Assembly (NCBI RefSeq): GCF_003851885.1
Contig: NZ_BHZE01000025.1
Span: 1 to 43,436, forward strand
DNA from: Thermaurantimonas aggregans
GTDB lineage: Bacteria > Bacteroidota > Bacteroidia > Flavobacteriales > Schleiferiaceae
Direction: 5' to 3'
DNA length: 43,436 nt
The position numbers and the translations under genes are program-made. The notes beneath the pieces were generated by a model. It saw only the letters and a program-made list of their open reading frames with translations. It had not been told where the DNA came from and searched no databases. Below, piece by piece: positions 1-8,934 of the stretch. Position 1 is the stretch's first letter. Each line of letters begins with the position of its first letter.

Positions 1-1
1 T

Positions 2-109
2 TATCAAATCGAAATCACTACACCCAAGACGAAAGAAACCATTAGCAAAGTAATCCTTTTAACAGAGGAGCAAAAAAAAGTAGCTTCAATCTTCAATTTT
101 GGGTGTTAA
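2..109 (+). CDS. C-terminal fragment of an unidentified protein, possibly a transposase
   Basis: An open frame enters from the left edge and stops at TAA, leaving 35 residues that end in Phe-Asn-Phe-Gly-Cys. The piece is rich in Thr/Lys and ends with a Leu-Thr-Glu-Glu-Gln-Lys-Lys stretch. It reminds me of the C-terminal tail of IS4/IS1634-type DDE transposases of Bacteroidota, but that is recollection of style, not an alignment. Transposase debris would fit the neighbouring decayed defence locus. Being cut by the window edge, it cannot be identified firmly. It could equally be the end of an unrelated protein. Confidence 0.35.
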   Translation, partial: YQIEITTPKTKETISKVILLTEEQKKVASIFNFGC

Positions 110-226
110 AATGCGGAAGTCAGGAGAAAGTATTTTTATAAAAATCTCCTTAGTTAAAAAATTGTAAGTCTTGATCTTAAATGTTTTTTCTTTTGTGATT
201 TTTCTTAAGTTAAGGATAAATTAAAA

Positions 227-2905
227 ATGTTTAAGGTAATGCTTTTAGATAATTAAGACAAGACTCGATGAAAACGATTATTACAGTGTTTATGCGTTTA
301 TCAAATCCAACGTACAAAGAGGTTCATTGTATGTAGTAACAGGCTACTTTTCGATTAATGCACTTGCAGGATGTATTGTGAACTTAAAGATTTGGAGAAT
401 TTTAATTAAATTCTTAGGAATTTAATTTAAGACGAAAATGATGTGAATAAGATCATAGATCTTTTAGAAGGAAATGATGGCATCTCAAGTGGACTGTAAT
501 TAAGTCATTCGGTTAAAAATGCCGTGAATTTTCTTAACCAGCAAAAAGTTTAAGTTAAAAATATTCAGAAAAATTTTTGCCATGCGAAAATGTATATTTA
601 TTCAGATAAATAAAAAACTAAAAACTTTTTGATTTTAGGAAGTTCTAATTTAACTGATGCAGGGTTGGTTAAATAAGATAGTTTGAATATTTAATTAAAT
701 ATCACAAAACTCGATTATGAAGATGAATTTAAAAATTAAATAAATTGGTTTAATGAACAATGGGATTAGATAACTATTGATACTATTCAACTAAAAGATA
801 AATCAAAGAAAAAAGTTAAAATTATTATACCGATTTTAATATAAAATCTATAAAAAACACACTCCTCATGACTTATACTACAAAGTTCTGTATGAGATGT
901 TTAAGGATGATCTTATTCATCATTCTATTGATATTGAATTTAAAAGAGAAATAGCTCATTTATAAGAAACTACTATTTTTATAACACTTTATTCCCATCA
1001 ACAAAAGGGTGTTGTCAATTTAATTAAAATGCTTCAAAAATGTAATGGGATAATTTTAAATTGTATAGTGGGTTTAGGTAAAACTTGGACTGTCTGTTTT
1101 GTAATGAAATATTTTGAAGTAAAGGGCTATAAAGTTCTCTTATTATGTCTAAAACAATTTTCAAATAACTAGCAGTAGTAAAGAGTTGGTAATCGAAGCA
1201 TATTTAATAGAGATGAAATAGACTATTACATACGTTAATATACCGATTTACAAAAAGGTGATTTGATCGATATAATGCTAAAAGTCTTCGTATCTTTCAT
1301 TCTCTACCGAAATTTTTAATCGTAATTGATAAAAGTCATAATTTACGTAATGATAAAACTTCTCGTTATATGTTTTTAATTGAGAATTAACTATTACCAA
1401 GTGTTACAAGTAGATATGTTAATGTTTTACTTTTTTCGGCAAAATCTATCAATAATAAATTGATAGATATTCAAAATCAATTCAAACTTATTGCAAGAGG
1501 AAAAGGTGATGGGTTAAGAATACAGACCTAGAAGTTATTAGTCTCGAAAGTATTTTTAAAAATGTACATAAAGAATTTAACAAATGGGAAAAATAAAGAT
1601 AAAATAATTGCTGGCTTTACTTCAAAAAAGTCAAAGAAATTCGTAAATTTAGCAGATTCACTTAATGTTGCAAGGACTCGAAAACTCATCGAAGGAGAAT
1701 TTGGTCAATTAAATTTTCTAAAAAAGGAAGCACCTATTAATGAATAAGTTACACATGAAAATATAGGTAATTTAAAATTTTTTGTCGATATTCTAAATGA
1801 AATTAGTATTAATCTGACTGCATACAGACCAGCTGATTATATTTCTGATGAGGCATCTAAAAGTGTTTTGGAAGATAAGAAACAGCGCTAAATGTTCTTG
1901 TAAAAAGAATGTATATCCTTCTTATAAAAGTTTGGAGTCTAGTTAATTTGCTTTCGAAAGAACAGTTTAAAATATCTTGCAACATCATCAAAATAGACTG
2001 TAAAAGGTAAATATTTATCTTTAATATAAAAAAGACTTCGACTTGAGTGAGGACTTTTTTCGAGGAAGAAAAAGAAGAAATCGAAGAAACTGCTGCTGAA
2101 ATCGATGAACCTGATAATGAGGAATAAAAATTTACTTTAGGAAAAAAAATGCCGATAAACTTATCTGAATTAAGCATTATTAATCTTATTAGAAATCATT
2201 TAGAAAAAGATATAAAATAATTAATAATTCATAAAGATATTCCTGGTCTTTATAAAAGTGATTTTAACTCTTGATTGATTACTGATCCAAAGTTAGAAAG
2301 GCTTATATTCTTTTAAAAATAAAAAAAAGACAATAAATAAAAACGTTTAAATCTTTACTGATTACATAGATACTTGAAAGTTTCTTTACAACGAATTATT
2401 ATATTACGTGTTTAAAATATTGCATATATTTCTGGAACAATTACTGAAATATATAACGTATATTAAGGAGAGAATTTTGAACCATTCTTAGAACGATTTA
2501 TTTCCTATACATAACTTTACAAAAAGAAAGAATGAACCGAGCTTTATGAAAAAACAGTTCACGTGATTTATTTGATGAACTTGGCAAGTGGTTTGATTCT
2601 TATTAAGAATGAAAAAATATCATTAAAGAAAATGATAAGAAAAACTGGCTAATAATAATGAATCCTATAAATGTTTTAGTTGCTTCTGATTGCTTAAGTG
2701 AAGGTCAAACTTTACAAGATTGAGATTATGTGATTATTTATAATATTCGTTAGAATCCAGTTCGTTTGAAATTAAAAATGGGATATATTGACTTCTTATC
2801 CTGTTCTATTAAAAGCGATTAAGGAATCCATTTATGGCCTTAAGAAAATATGAAGATTATTTAAATCAAAAATCTCGTGCTGAGTGCACAGGCATAAGAG
2901 TCACA
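227..2905 (+). pseudogene. Decayed PLD-domain/SNF2-type DEAD-like helicase (defence-type)
   Basis: Stitching the three forward frames recovers a nearly full-length helicase of the type that carries an N-terminal phospholipase-D-like domain. The PLD signature His-Ala-Lys is at 581, followed by Gly-Ser-Ser-Asn-Leu-Thr at 638-655. Walker A (GLGKTW) is at 1071-1088. The DESH box has become DKSH at 1328-1339, and a SATPINN-like motif reads SAKSINN at 1436-1456. An SEGQ-like motif and the NPVRL motif VI region lie at 2679-2770. The frame is broken by more than 20 stop codons and several single-base indels, so no functional product is possible. The longest surviving open piece is about 61 codons (1562-1747). 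Such helicases usually sit beside an adenine methyltransferase in restriction or DISARM/BREX-like loci, and a methyltransferase relic follows here. Base composition is much more AT-rich than the core genes downstream. Confidence 0.78.
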
Positions 2906-2909
2906 CTGA

Positions 2910-3086
2910 ATCCACCCATTAATCACAAATAAAGATAAAATCAAAAAAATAGAAGCATTAATGGACAAGATTTTAGAAGCGAAGCAGCAGAAGACTGTAG
3001 CCCACACCACGGCATGGGTACGTGAGATTGACCGCTTAGTAAATGCCTTGTATGATTTGATGTAAGAGCAATAGGGGATTGTATAA
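2910..3086 (+). pseudogene. C-terminal relic of a PglX/Eco57I-type adenine-specific DNA methyltransferase
   Basis: An open stretch from about 2910 to the TAA at 3063-3065 encodes a Lys-Ile-Glu-Ala-Leu-Met-Asp-Lys-Ile-Leu-Glu-Ala-Lys-Gln segment. It is followed by Arg-Glu-Ile-Asp-Arg-Leu-Val-Asn-Ala-Leu-Tyr. This is the typical C-terminal helix pair of large PglX/Eco57I-type restriction-modification methyltransferases, which normally continues into a Leu-Thr-Glu-Glu-Glu-Ile tail. Here that tail is recognisable but interrupted by TAA and TAG codons up to about 3086. Everything upstream of this piece, including the catalytic NPPY domain, is missing. A large deletion has therefore joined the helicase relic to the methyltransferase end. 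The fragment is not expected to have any activity. Confidence 0.65.
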
Positions 3087-3098
3087 AAAACTCATTAA

Positions 3099-3422
3099 CT
3101 CTGTGTAACTCTGTGCCCTCAGTGGATGAAAAAAACCACCACGGAGAACTCAGAGTGCACGGAGAGGAAAATGAAAAAACTCTGTGTAACTCTGTGCCCT
3201 CAGTGGATGAAAAAAACCACCACGGAGAACTCAGAGTGCACGGAGAGGAAAATGAAAAAACTCTGTGTAACTCCGTGCCCACTGTGGTTAAAAAAAACCA
3301 CGACAGAGAACTCAGAGTGCACGGAGAGGAAAATGAAAAAACTCTGTGTAACTCTGTGCCCACTGTGGTTAAAAAAAACCACGACAGAGAACTCAGAGTG
3401 CATAGAGGGAAAATTGAAAAAA
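3099..3422 (+). repeat. Tandem array of four 81-bp hairpin-forming units (left array)
   Basis: The word CTCTGTGTAACT recurs at 3099, 3180, 3261 and 3342, and a degenerate copy begins at 3423. The period is therefore exactly 81 bp. Each unit holds two partly complementary arms of about 30 bp around an A-run: the left arm ends in GTGG(T/A)T and the right arm begins with ACCAC. Each could fold as a long imperfect hairpin. Units 1-2 carry CAGTGGATG and CCACCACGGAG, while units 3-4 carry CACTGTGGTTA and CCACGACAGAG, so two subtypes occur in blocks. Because 81 is a multiple of three, several frames stay open through the array on both strands. I regard those frames as by-products. The array stops about 60 bp before the GxxExxY gene. 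Confidence 0.93.
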
Positions 3423-3484
3423 CTCCTTACTCAATTTGGTAAAAAAATAATACATTTGAATTATAAAACTAAAAATGGAAGTAA

Positions 3485-3856
3485 ATGATAGAAAATGAAA
3501 TCACAGATAAAATCATTGGATGTGCTTTAGAAGTACATAAGTTTTTAGGTCCTGGGTTGCTAGAGAGCGCATATGAAGAGTGCTTATATTATGAATTAAA
3601 AAGCTCAGGAATAGAAGTAAGAAAGCAGGTCGTTTTGCCAGTAGTTTATAAAGGAATCAAGCTCAATGCTGGATATCGAATTGATTTATTGGTAGAGAAT
3701 AAAGTTATTGTTGAAATTAAATCTGTTGATGCCATTTTAGACATTCACAAAGCACAACTCATGACTTACATGAAATTGGCAAGTATTAAAGTTGGTTTGT
3801 TGATGAATTTTAATGTAAAGTTGTTAAAAGAAGGAGTAGTTCGTTGGATTATTTAG
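3485..3856 (+). CDS. GxxExxY family protein (PD-(D/E)XK nuclease-like)
   Basis: This 123-residue protein carries the family signature Gly24-x-x-Glu27-x-x-Tyr30. It also has a core resembling the PD-(D/E)XK fold, with Asp67 at the start of a strand, Glu77-Ile-Lys79 on the next, and Gln91 to Tyr95 on the following helix. The length matches the family, which averages about 125 residues. No biochemical function is established as far as I know. The nuclease fold suggests a nucleic-acid-processing role, possibly tied to the surrounding repeats. The gene stands alone between two arrays of the same hairpin repeat. It is fully intact while the helicase and methyltransferase to its left are ruined, which suggests it is maintained or recently acquired. 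There is no signal peptide or membrane segment. Confidence 0.88.
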   Translation: MIENEITDKIIGCALEVHKFLGPGLLESAYEECLYYELKSSGIEVRKQVVLPVVYKGIKLNAGYRIDLLVENKVIVEIKSVDAILDIHKAQLMTYMKLASIKVGLLMNFNVKLLKEGVVRWII

Positions 3857-3910
3857 TAAAAATCAACATCGAAAAGTTCTTAGAGTATAAAGAAGGAAAA
3901 TTAAAAAAAT

Positions 3911-4339
3911 CCCTGAGCCCACTGTGGTTAAAAAAAAAACCACGACAGAGAACTCAGAGTGCACTGAGAGGAAAATGAAAAAACTCTGTTAACTCCGTGC
4001 CCATTGTGGTTAAAAAAAAACCATGACAGAGAACTCAGAGTGCACTGAGAGGAAAATGAAAAAACTCTGTTAACTCCGTGCCCATTGTGGTTAAAAAAAA
4101 ACCATGACAGAGAACTCAGAGTGCACGTAGAGGAAAATGAAAAAAACTCTGTGTAACTCTGAGCCCACTGTGGTTGAAAAAAAACCATGACAGAGAACTC
4201 AGAGTGCACGTAGAGGAAAATGAAAAAACTCTGTGTAACTCTGTGCCCTCAGTGGTTAAAAAAAACCACCACGGAGAACTCAGAGTGCACGTAGAGGAAA
4301 ATGAAAAAACTCTGTGTAACTCTGTGCCCACTGTGGTTT
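3911..4339 (+). repeat. Tandem array of five ~81-83-bp hairpin-forming units (right array)
   Basis: The same repeat as in the left array recurs in the same orientation. The core CC(A/T)(C/T)TGTGGTT or CCTCAGTGGTT falls at about 3918, 4000, 4081, 4164, 4246 and 4327, giving spacings of 81 to 83 bp. Length differences come mainly from A-run and T-run changes and a missing GT in the CTCTGTTAACT variants. Three subtypes of right arm are visible: GCACTGAGAGG in the first two units, GCACGTAGAGG in the later ones, and a CCACCACGGAG unit near the right end. The array ends abruptly in TTTATAAAACACAG, just before the stop of the carboxypeptidase gene on the other strand. Confidence 0.92.
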
Positions 4340-4369
4340 ATAAAACACAGAAGAATAAAATTTCATTCA

Positions 4370-5056
4370 TCACCTCTCTTCAGGTAGGATAGACAATACG
4401 TAATTGTCAATCACATTCAGCGATTTGGCTATTTCAGCGCCAGAAAATCCATAAATATCGTCATACGATACCATCAACCGATAAGCCCATAAAAAGAGGT
4501 CAGCCAAGGGCTTATACGACCAATGCCACTTTTCTTCGAAATAGCCGCTACTACGAGTGTCGTCAAAAGACGTGTAGGGCTGAAAAAAGCCATACTTCCA
4601 AGCATTTTCGCGTAGCCACTTGTACACGCGTTGTCCGGCAGGGGTATTGAAATATTCTGGATCCACGGAATTCAGATCGAAGTCAGTTCCCCAGTGGTGG
4701 CGCGATGTGCCGGGCATGCTCGAGTATTGCAAAATGCGATGAACGCGGTCGAATGGAGTACCAGCAAATTTGTGATATTTGTTCTCCCAGATCGTTTTTT
4801 GGCGCGCATAGTTTCGTGTGGAGGATACAATGGTCAGCGTAATCCCGTCCCTCTGCGCTGCTTGAGCCATTTTATAAAAAGCTTCGGCAACTTCCTTTCG
4901 CAAATAATGATTAGGATGATTGGCGTATTCTGTTTTGATTCGCACAAAATCTGAGTGTGTTTCTGGATCAAAGCGACCCAAGAGCTCTTCTTTAGTGTAT
5001 TGGCTATGACCTAATGTTGTAATTATAAAGAAAAAAATGATGGCACAAACGCGCAT
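4370..5056 (-). CDS. M15-family D-alanyl-D-alanine carboxypeptidase (VanY-like), exported
   Basis: This is a zinc metallopeptidase that trims D-Ala from peptidoglycan stem peptides in the periplasm. A hydrophobic N-terminus of about 18 residues is a signal peptide. The zinc signature appears as Ser118-Arg-His120-His-Trp-Gly123-x-Asp125-x-Asp127, close to the SxHxxGxAxD pattern of M15B enzymes but with Asp in the usual Ala place. The second zinc/catalytic motif Glu175-Lys-Trp-His178 follows. At 228 residues it has the usual size for a single catalytic domain. The gene is transcribed toward the repeat array, whose last unit ends about 30 bp from its stop. VanY-like and DdcB-like activities cannot be told apart from sequence, and nothing nearby suggests glycopeptide resistance. 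Confidence 0.87.
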   Translation of the reverse strand: MRVCAIIFFFIITTLGHSQYTKEELLGRFDPETHSDFVRIKTEYANHPNHYLRKEVAEAFYKMAQAAQRDGITLTIVSSTRNYARQKTIWENKYHKFAGTPFDRVHRILQYSSMPGTSRHHWGTDFDLNSVDPEYFNTPAGQRVYKWLRENAWKYGFFQPYTSFDDTRSSGYFEEKWHWSYKPLADLFLWAYRLMVSYDDIYGFSGAEIAKSLNVIDNYVLSILPEER

Positions 5057-5142
5057 AAAGTTGACTTTTTTTCAAAAGTCGAAATTTTTGCGTTGGTTAC
5101 GTATTCAATGAAAAAAAATTATTTAGATGTCTTTGTTAATTG

Positions 5143-5319
5143 TCAATGAGTTGCTTTCATCTTGTCGATTTCGTCACTGATTTTTTTCGCCTCCTTTAAA
5201 AGTTCTTCACTTTTTGCTTTGTCGATTTTGCTTAAGCGATAGGCTTCAATTCTCAATTCTTCGTATTTTTCGTATAATTCTTCGAGTTTCGATTTTTTCT
5301 TGAGTAGGCGGAAAAGCAT
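5143..5319 (-). CDS. Lacal_2735 family small protein
   Basis: A 58-residue reading frame begins with Met-Leu-Phe-Arg-Leu-Leu-Lys-Lys-Lys and continues as a highly charged, Glu/Lys-rich helix containing a Tyr-Arg-Leu-Ser motif. This layout matches the Lacal_2735 family of tiny Bacteroidota proteins as I remember it: a Phe/Leu-Lys-Lys-Lys start, a coiled segment, and the 'hRLS' motif. Its function is unknown. There is no signal peptide; the short basic, hydrophobic N-terminus could touch membrane. It lies 86 bp upstream of the carboxypeptidase on the same strand and may be co-transcribed with it, although the pairing has no obvious functional meaning. Confidence 0.75.
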   Translation of the reverse strand: MLFRLLKKKSKLEELYEKYEELRIEAYRLSKIDKAKSEELLKEAKKISDEIDKMKATH

Positions 5320-5497
5320 CAGTGGTAGAGTTTGTGCAAATATTCATTTTCAAATTTGGATCTGATTAAAGATTCTTAAGGAATTTCGAATTATTGGCAA
5401 AGATTTATAAATTCTTGATGTAAAATGGTGTTTACAACCACTGCATGGGTCGGGCGCGATATGGCGTAATTTAGCACGGTCAATTTATGATGAATCC

Positions 5498-6784
5498 ATG
5501 GACTTTAATTTGCACTTTGACAATCAAACCTACAGCGACTGGTTAAAACTTTGGTTGAAAGAGTCTGGAGGCAAGCAGCCGGAGGAGTTTGTCAAAAAAC
5601 TGGATCGAGGGGTTGAACTAAAGCCGTTTTATCACTATTCCGAAAATAAAAACCCTCAATACACGTCAGATACGCTTCATGAAATTGCTGTTTCAGAATG
5701 GGTGGACCTTCCGGAAGAAAAGGATGAATATGTAAACGCTTTTATTTTAAAGGCCTTAAATTCAGGTGCATCTGGTTTATACCTCAATGTGTACAAGCAG
5801 CCCAATTGGGAGCTTTTGCTCAAAGAAGTAGGATTGGAGTACATTCAAACAACCATTGACTTCAAAACAGATTTTCACAAGGGTTACCGCAGTTTAGAAG
5901 CCTTTTTATCACTCACGCGCAATGAAAATTCGGCGAAAAAAGTTTACGTAGTACTTCCCTGGCATGGCCATCAAGAGGTTTTTAGTGAGACACTGCAAGA
6001 AATTCAAACGGATTTTCACGGTTTGCTGGTCGACCTTGCTGAGCCTTTAGAAGCGGGTTTACCCCCGGGCCTGGTATTGGCACTCGGACTCGAAATCCTC
6101 AATGCTATCAGGCAAACCAAGCCACAAATGTTGCAGCACACAGGTTTTTTAACTGCCACTGTGGGAAATACTTATCAAGATTTGGTTTTTAATCGGGCTT
6201 TAAAAATATTGGTTAAGGCGTGGATCGAAAAAGCAAATATTCAGATTGACAATGTGTACATCCATACACGCACGGGTCGGATGGATATGGGCTCGGCCGA
6301 CGTGTATAACAATTTGATTCGCAATTCGATTAAAACACTTTCTGCCATTATTAGTGGCACAAATTCGGTTACGGTACTTCCGTACAACTACTTTAAAACT
6401 TCTGCTGATTCTGATGCCTTGAGATGGGCGCGAAATCAAGCCTTGATAGCTATTTACGAATCAAAACTCACTTATTACAGCGATCCGGTTGCAGGCAGTT
6501 ATGCACTGGAAAGTTTGACAGAACGTTTTATCGATGCGGCACTTGAATATCAAAACGAGATACAGCAGTTTAAGACTCTATCAGATCTTTTTGAATCAAG
6601 TTATTACAGCGATGCTCTTTCACAGGCGCGCCAAACCATCCTTGAGGAGTATAAGAATGGTAACAAAGTAATGGTAGGTATATCGAAGTACAGGCCTACC
6701 AATGAGCAAGTGGAAGAGCTAAAAAAAGCGTTCAGAGAGGGATCGCCTTTTGAGCCATTTGTAATCCAAAATCACTTGGCATGA
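5498..6784 (+). CDS. mutA: Methylmalonyl-CoA mutase small (beta) subunit
   Basis: This is the non-catalytic partner of the B12-dependent mutase that interconverts methylmalonyl-CoA and succinyl-CoA in propionate metabolism. The protein follows the mutase TIM-barrel fold, for example the [11 protein letters not shown] segment and the Asp-Pro-Val-Ala-Gly-Ser-Tyr motif seen in both subunits. It has no DxHxxG cobalamin-binding site. At 428 residues it is shorter than proteobacterial or actinobacterial small subunits of roughly 600, because the degenerate B12 domain is absent; short versions are common in Bacteroidota. Its stop overlaps the mutB start by 4 bp (ATGA), indicating translational coupling. 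The chosen ATG is the first in a frame without upstream similarity. Confidence 0.9.
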   Translation: MDFNLHFDNQTYSDWLKLWLKESGGKQPEEFVKKLDRGVELKPFYHYSENKNPQYTSDTLHEIAVSEWVDLPEEKDEYVNAFILKALNSGASGLYLNVYKQPNWELLLKEVGLEYIQTTIDFKTDFHKGYRSLEAFLSLTRNENSAKKVYVVLPWHGHQEVFSETLQEIQTDFHGLLVDLAEPLEAGLPPGLVLALGLEILNAIRQTKPQMLQHTGFLTATVGNTYQDLVFNRALKILVKAWIEKANIQIDNVYIHTRTGRMDMGSADVYNNLIRNSIKTLSAIISGTNSVTVLPYNYFKTSADSDALRWARNQALIAIYESKLTYYSDPVAGSYALESLTERFIDAALEYQNEIQQFKTLSDLFESSYYSDALSQARQTILEEYKNGNKVMVGISKYRPTNEQVEELKKAFREGSPFEPFVIQNHLA

Positions 6785-8934
6785 AAATTTTAATTGACAA
6801 AAACGACATTTTACATGTGAAGCCAAACGGGAAGAGAAGTGCGCAAAACACAGTACGTCAATCTCCTGAAGGCATTGAAATCCCACACCTAGCTGAGCAG
6901 AAGTTGCTGGAGGGTGCGGTTCACTTGGGCTATGGCGCTGGTCAACCACCGTATTTGCGTGGTCCTTATGCCAGCATGTATGTAATAAGACCATGGACAA
7001 TCCGCCAGTATGCCGGCTTTTCTACGGCTGAGGAATCCAATGCCTTCTATCGCCGAAATCTGGCAGCTGGTCAAAAGGGGCTTTCCGTGGCCTTCGACCT
7101 TGCTACACATAGAGGCTACGACAGCGATCATCCTCGCGTGGTGGGCGATGTGGGTAAGGCAGGTGTAGCTATAGACACTGTTGAGGATATGAAAATACTC
7201 TTCGATGGCATCCCGCTCGACCAGATGTCGGTAAGTATGACGATGAACGGTGCGGTGATTCCAATCATGGCTTTTTACATCGTTGCAGCTGAAGAGCAAG
7301 GGGTTAGCCCTGATAAACTCTCGGGTACGATTCAAAACGATATCCTCAAAGAATTTATGGTGCGCAATACGTATATCTATCCGCCGGGTCCGTCGATGCG
7401 CATCATTGGCGACATTTTTAAATATACGGCACGCCACATGCCGAAGTTTAACAGCATATCCATTTCAGGCTATCACATGCACGAGGCTGGCGCTACGGCC
7501 GATTTAGAACTGGCTTACACATTGGCCGATGGACTCGAATACTTACGCACGGGCATACATGCAGGGCTCGACATCGACGACTTCGCTCCTCGCTTGAGTT
7601 TCTTCTGGGCGATAGGTATGAATTTCTTTATGGAAATCGCCAAAATGCGCGCCGGTAGAGTGCTGTGGGCCAGTATTGTGCGAGAATTTAATCCTAAGAA
7701 TCCGAAATCGCTTGCCTTGCGCACTCATTGCCAAACATCGGGTTACAGCCTTACAGAGCAAGATCCCTTTAACAACGTAACCCGTACAGCTATTGAAGCT
7801 CTCGCGGCAGGCTTTGGAGGTACGCAGAGTTTACATACCAATTCCCTTGATGAAGCTATAGCACTGCCCACAGATTTTTCGGCCCGCATAGCTCGCAACA
7901 CTCAACTCTATTTGCAATACGAAAGTGGAATTTGCGCTACGGTCGATCCTTGGGCTGGTTCGTATCATGTAGAGTATTTGACTCACCAACTCATCCAGAA
8001 GGCTATTGGACACATTCGCGAGATCGAAGAACTCGGGGGCATGGCCAAGGCGATCGAAGCCGGATTGCCAAAGTTGAAAATCGAAGAGGCCGCTGCGCGC
8101 AGGCAAGCCATGATCGAGAGCGGCAGAGAGTGGATTATCGGCGTAAATGTGTATCAGCCTGAAAAAGAGACCGAAATAGAGATATTAGAGGTAGATAATC
8201 AAGCTGTACGCAATAAACAAATTGCGCGCATTAATGAAATTAAAGCTTCACGCGATACACAGGCAGTAGAGGCTGCTTTAAAGCGCATCACCGATATTGC
8301 TGCTAATCGCATAGAAGGCAATTTATTGGAGGCTGCGGTAGAGGCTGCACGCGCCAGAGCCACCCTTGGTGAGATATCGCTGGCTATGGAAAAGGTATTT
8401 GGACGCTACCAGGCTGTAGTAAAAACCATTTCAGGAGTCTATGCCCAACAAATGAAAGAAAATGAAGCCTTTAAAAAAGCTCGAAAATTGGTAGAGCAAT
8501 TTATTGAGGTCGAAGGTCGTCGGCCGCGCATTATGGTGGCCAAAACAGGTCAAGATGGGCACGATCGTGGGGCTAAAGTGGTCGCTACTTCCTTCGCCGA
8601 TCTTGGCTTTGATGTAGATGTGGGTCCGCTGTTTCAAACTCCGGAAGAAGTCGCCAAACAAGCCGCAGAAAACGACGTGCACATCCTGGGAATATCGAGT
8701 CTGGCCGCTGGTCACAAGACTTTGGTCCCCGCCGTAATCGAAGAACTTAAAAAGCTGGGACGCGAAGATATCATCGTGATAGCCGGTGGCGTGATACCCC
8801 GCCAGGATTACGACTTTTTGTTTGAAAAGGGCGTTGCCGGGGTTTTTGGTCCGGGTACGAATCTGGCTGAAGCTGCCATACAAATTCTGGAAATGATGTT
8901 AAAAGCCAAAAGGGAATTAAATAACCTTCAGTGA
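6781..8934 (+). CDS. mutB: Methylmalonyl-CoA mutase large (alpha) subunit
   Basis: The 717-residue catalytic subunit has the full-length family architecture. An N-terminal substrate-binding TIM barrel carries [12 protein letters not shown] and Met-Thr-Met-Asn-Gly-Ala. A C-terminal adenosylcobalamin domain carries Asp592-x-His594-x-x-Gly597, where the histidine is the lower axial cobalt ligand. It converts (R)-methylmalonyl-CoA to succinyl-CoA, or the reverse when propionate is made. It is coupled to mutA upstream and to prmC downstream, each by 4-bp overlaps. The GTPase chaperone MeaB, which loads and protects the cofactor, is encoded about 10 kb away at 18.8 kb. Methylmalonyl-CoA epimerase and propionyl-CoA carboxylase are not in the window. 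Confidence 0.97.
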   Translation: MKILIDKNDILHVKPNGKRSAQNTVRQSPEGIEIPHLAEQKLLEGAVHLGYGAGQPPYLRGPYASMYVIRPWTIRQYAGFSTAEESNAFYRRNLAAGQKGLSVAFDLATHRGYDSDHPRVVGDVGKAGVAIDTVEDMKILFDGIPLDQMSVSMTMNGAVIPIMAFYIVAAEEQGVSPDKLSGTIQNDILKEFMVRNTYIYPPGPSMRIIGDIFKYTARHMPKFNSISISGYHMHEAGATADLELAYTLADGLEYLRTGIHAGLDIDDFAPRLSFFWAIGMNFFMEIAKMRAGRVLWASIVREFNPKNPKSLALRTHCQTSGYSLTEQDPFNNVTRTAIEALAAGFGGTQSLHTNSLDEAIALPTDFSARIARNTQLYLQYESGICATVDPWAGSYHVEYLTHQLIQKAIGHIREIEELGGMAKAIEAGLPKLKIEEAAARRQAMIESGREWIIGVNVYQPEKETEIEILEVDNQAVRNKQIARINEIKASRDTQAVEAALKRITDIAANRIEGNLLEAAVEAARARATLGEISLAMEKVFGRYQAVVKTISGVYAQQMKENEAFKKARKLVEQFIEVEGRRPRIMVAKTGQDGHDRGAKVVATSFADLGFDVDVGPLFQTPEEVAKQAAENDVHILGISSLAAGHKTLVPAVIEELKKLGREDIIVIAGGVIPRQDYDFLFEKGVAGVFGPGTNLAEAAIQILEMMLKAKRELNNLQ

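Noticed and set aside
1857-2177. 106-codon minus-strand frame in the helicase relic
   Set aside because: It is the Ser/Phe-rich antisense of the Glu/Lys-rich helicase linker and has no similarity to a known protein.
227-2905. Alternative genetic code with TAA/TAG as glutamine
   Set aside because: Stops also fall at positions expected to be Trp, Tyr and Cys and there are several frameshifts. The rest of the window uses TAA, TAG and TGA as normal stops. Nonsense decay explains it better.
3099-4339. CRISPR array
   Set aside because: Units of 81 bp are repeated end to end without unique spacers, and no cas genes are nearby.
2941-4392. Several overlapping open frames of 67-140 codons on both strands through the repeats
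   Set aside because: They exist because the repeat period is 81 bp, a multiple of three; the predicted peptides are only the repeat read in different frames, with no independent family, start signal or codon bias.
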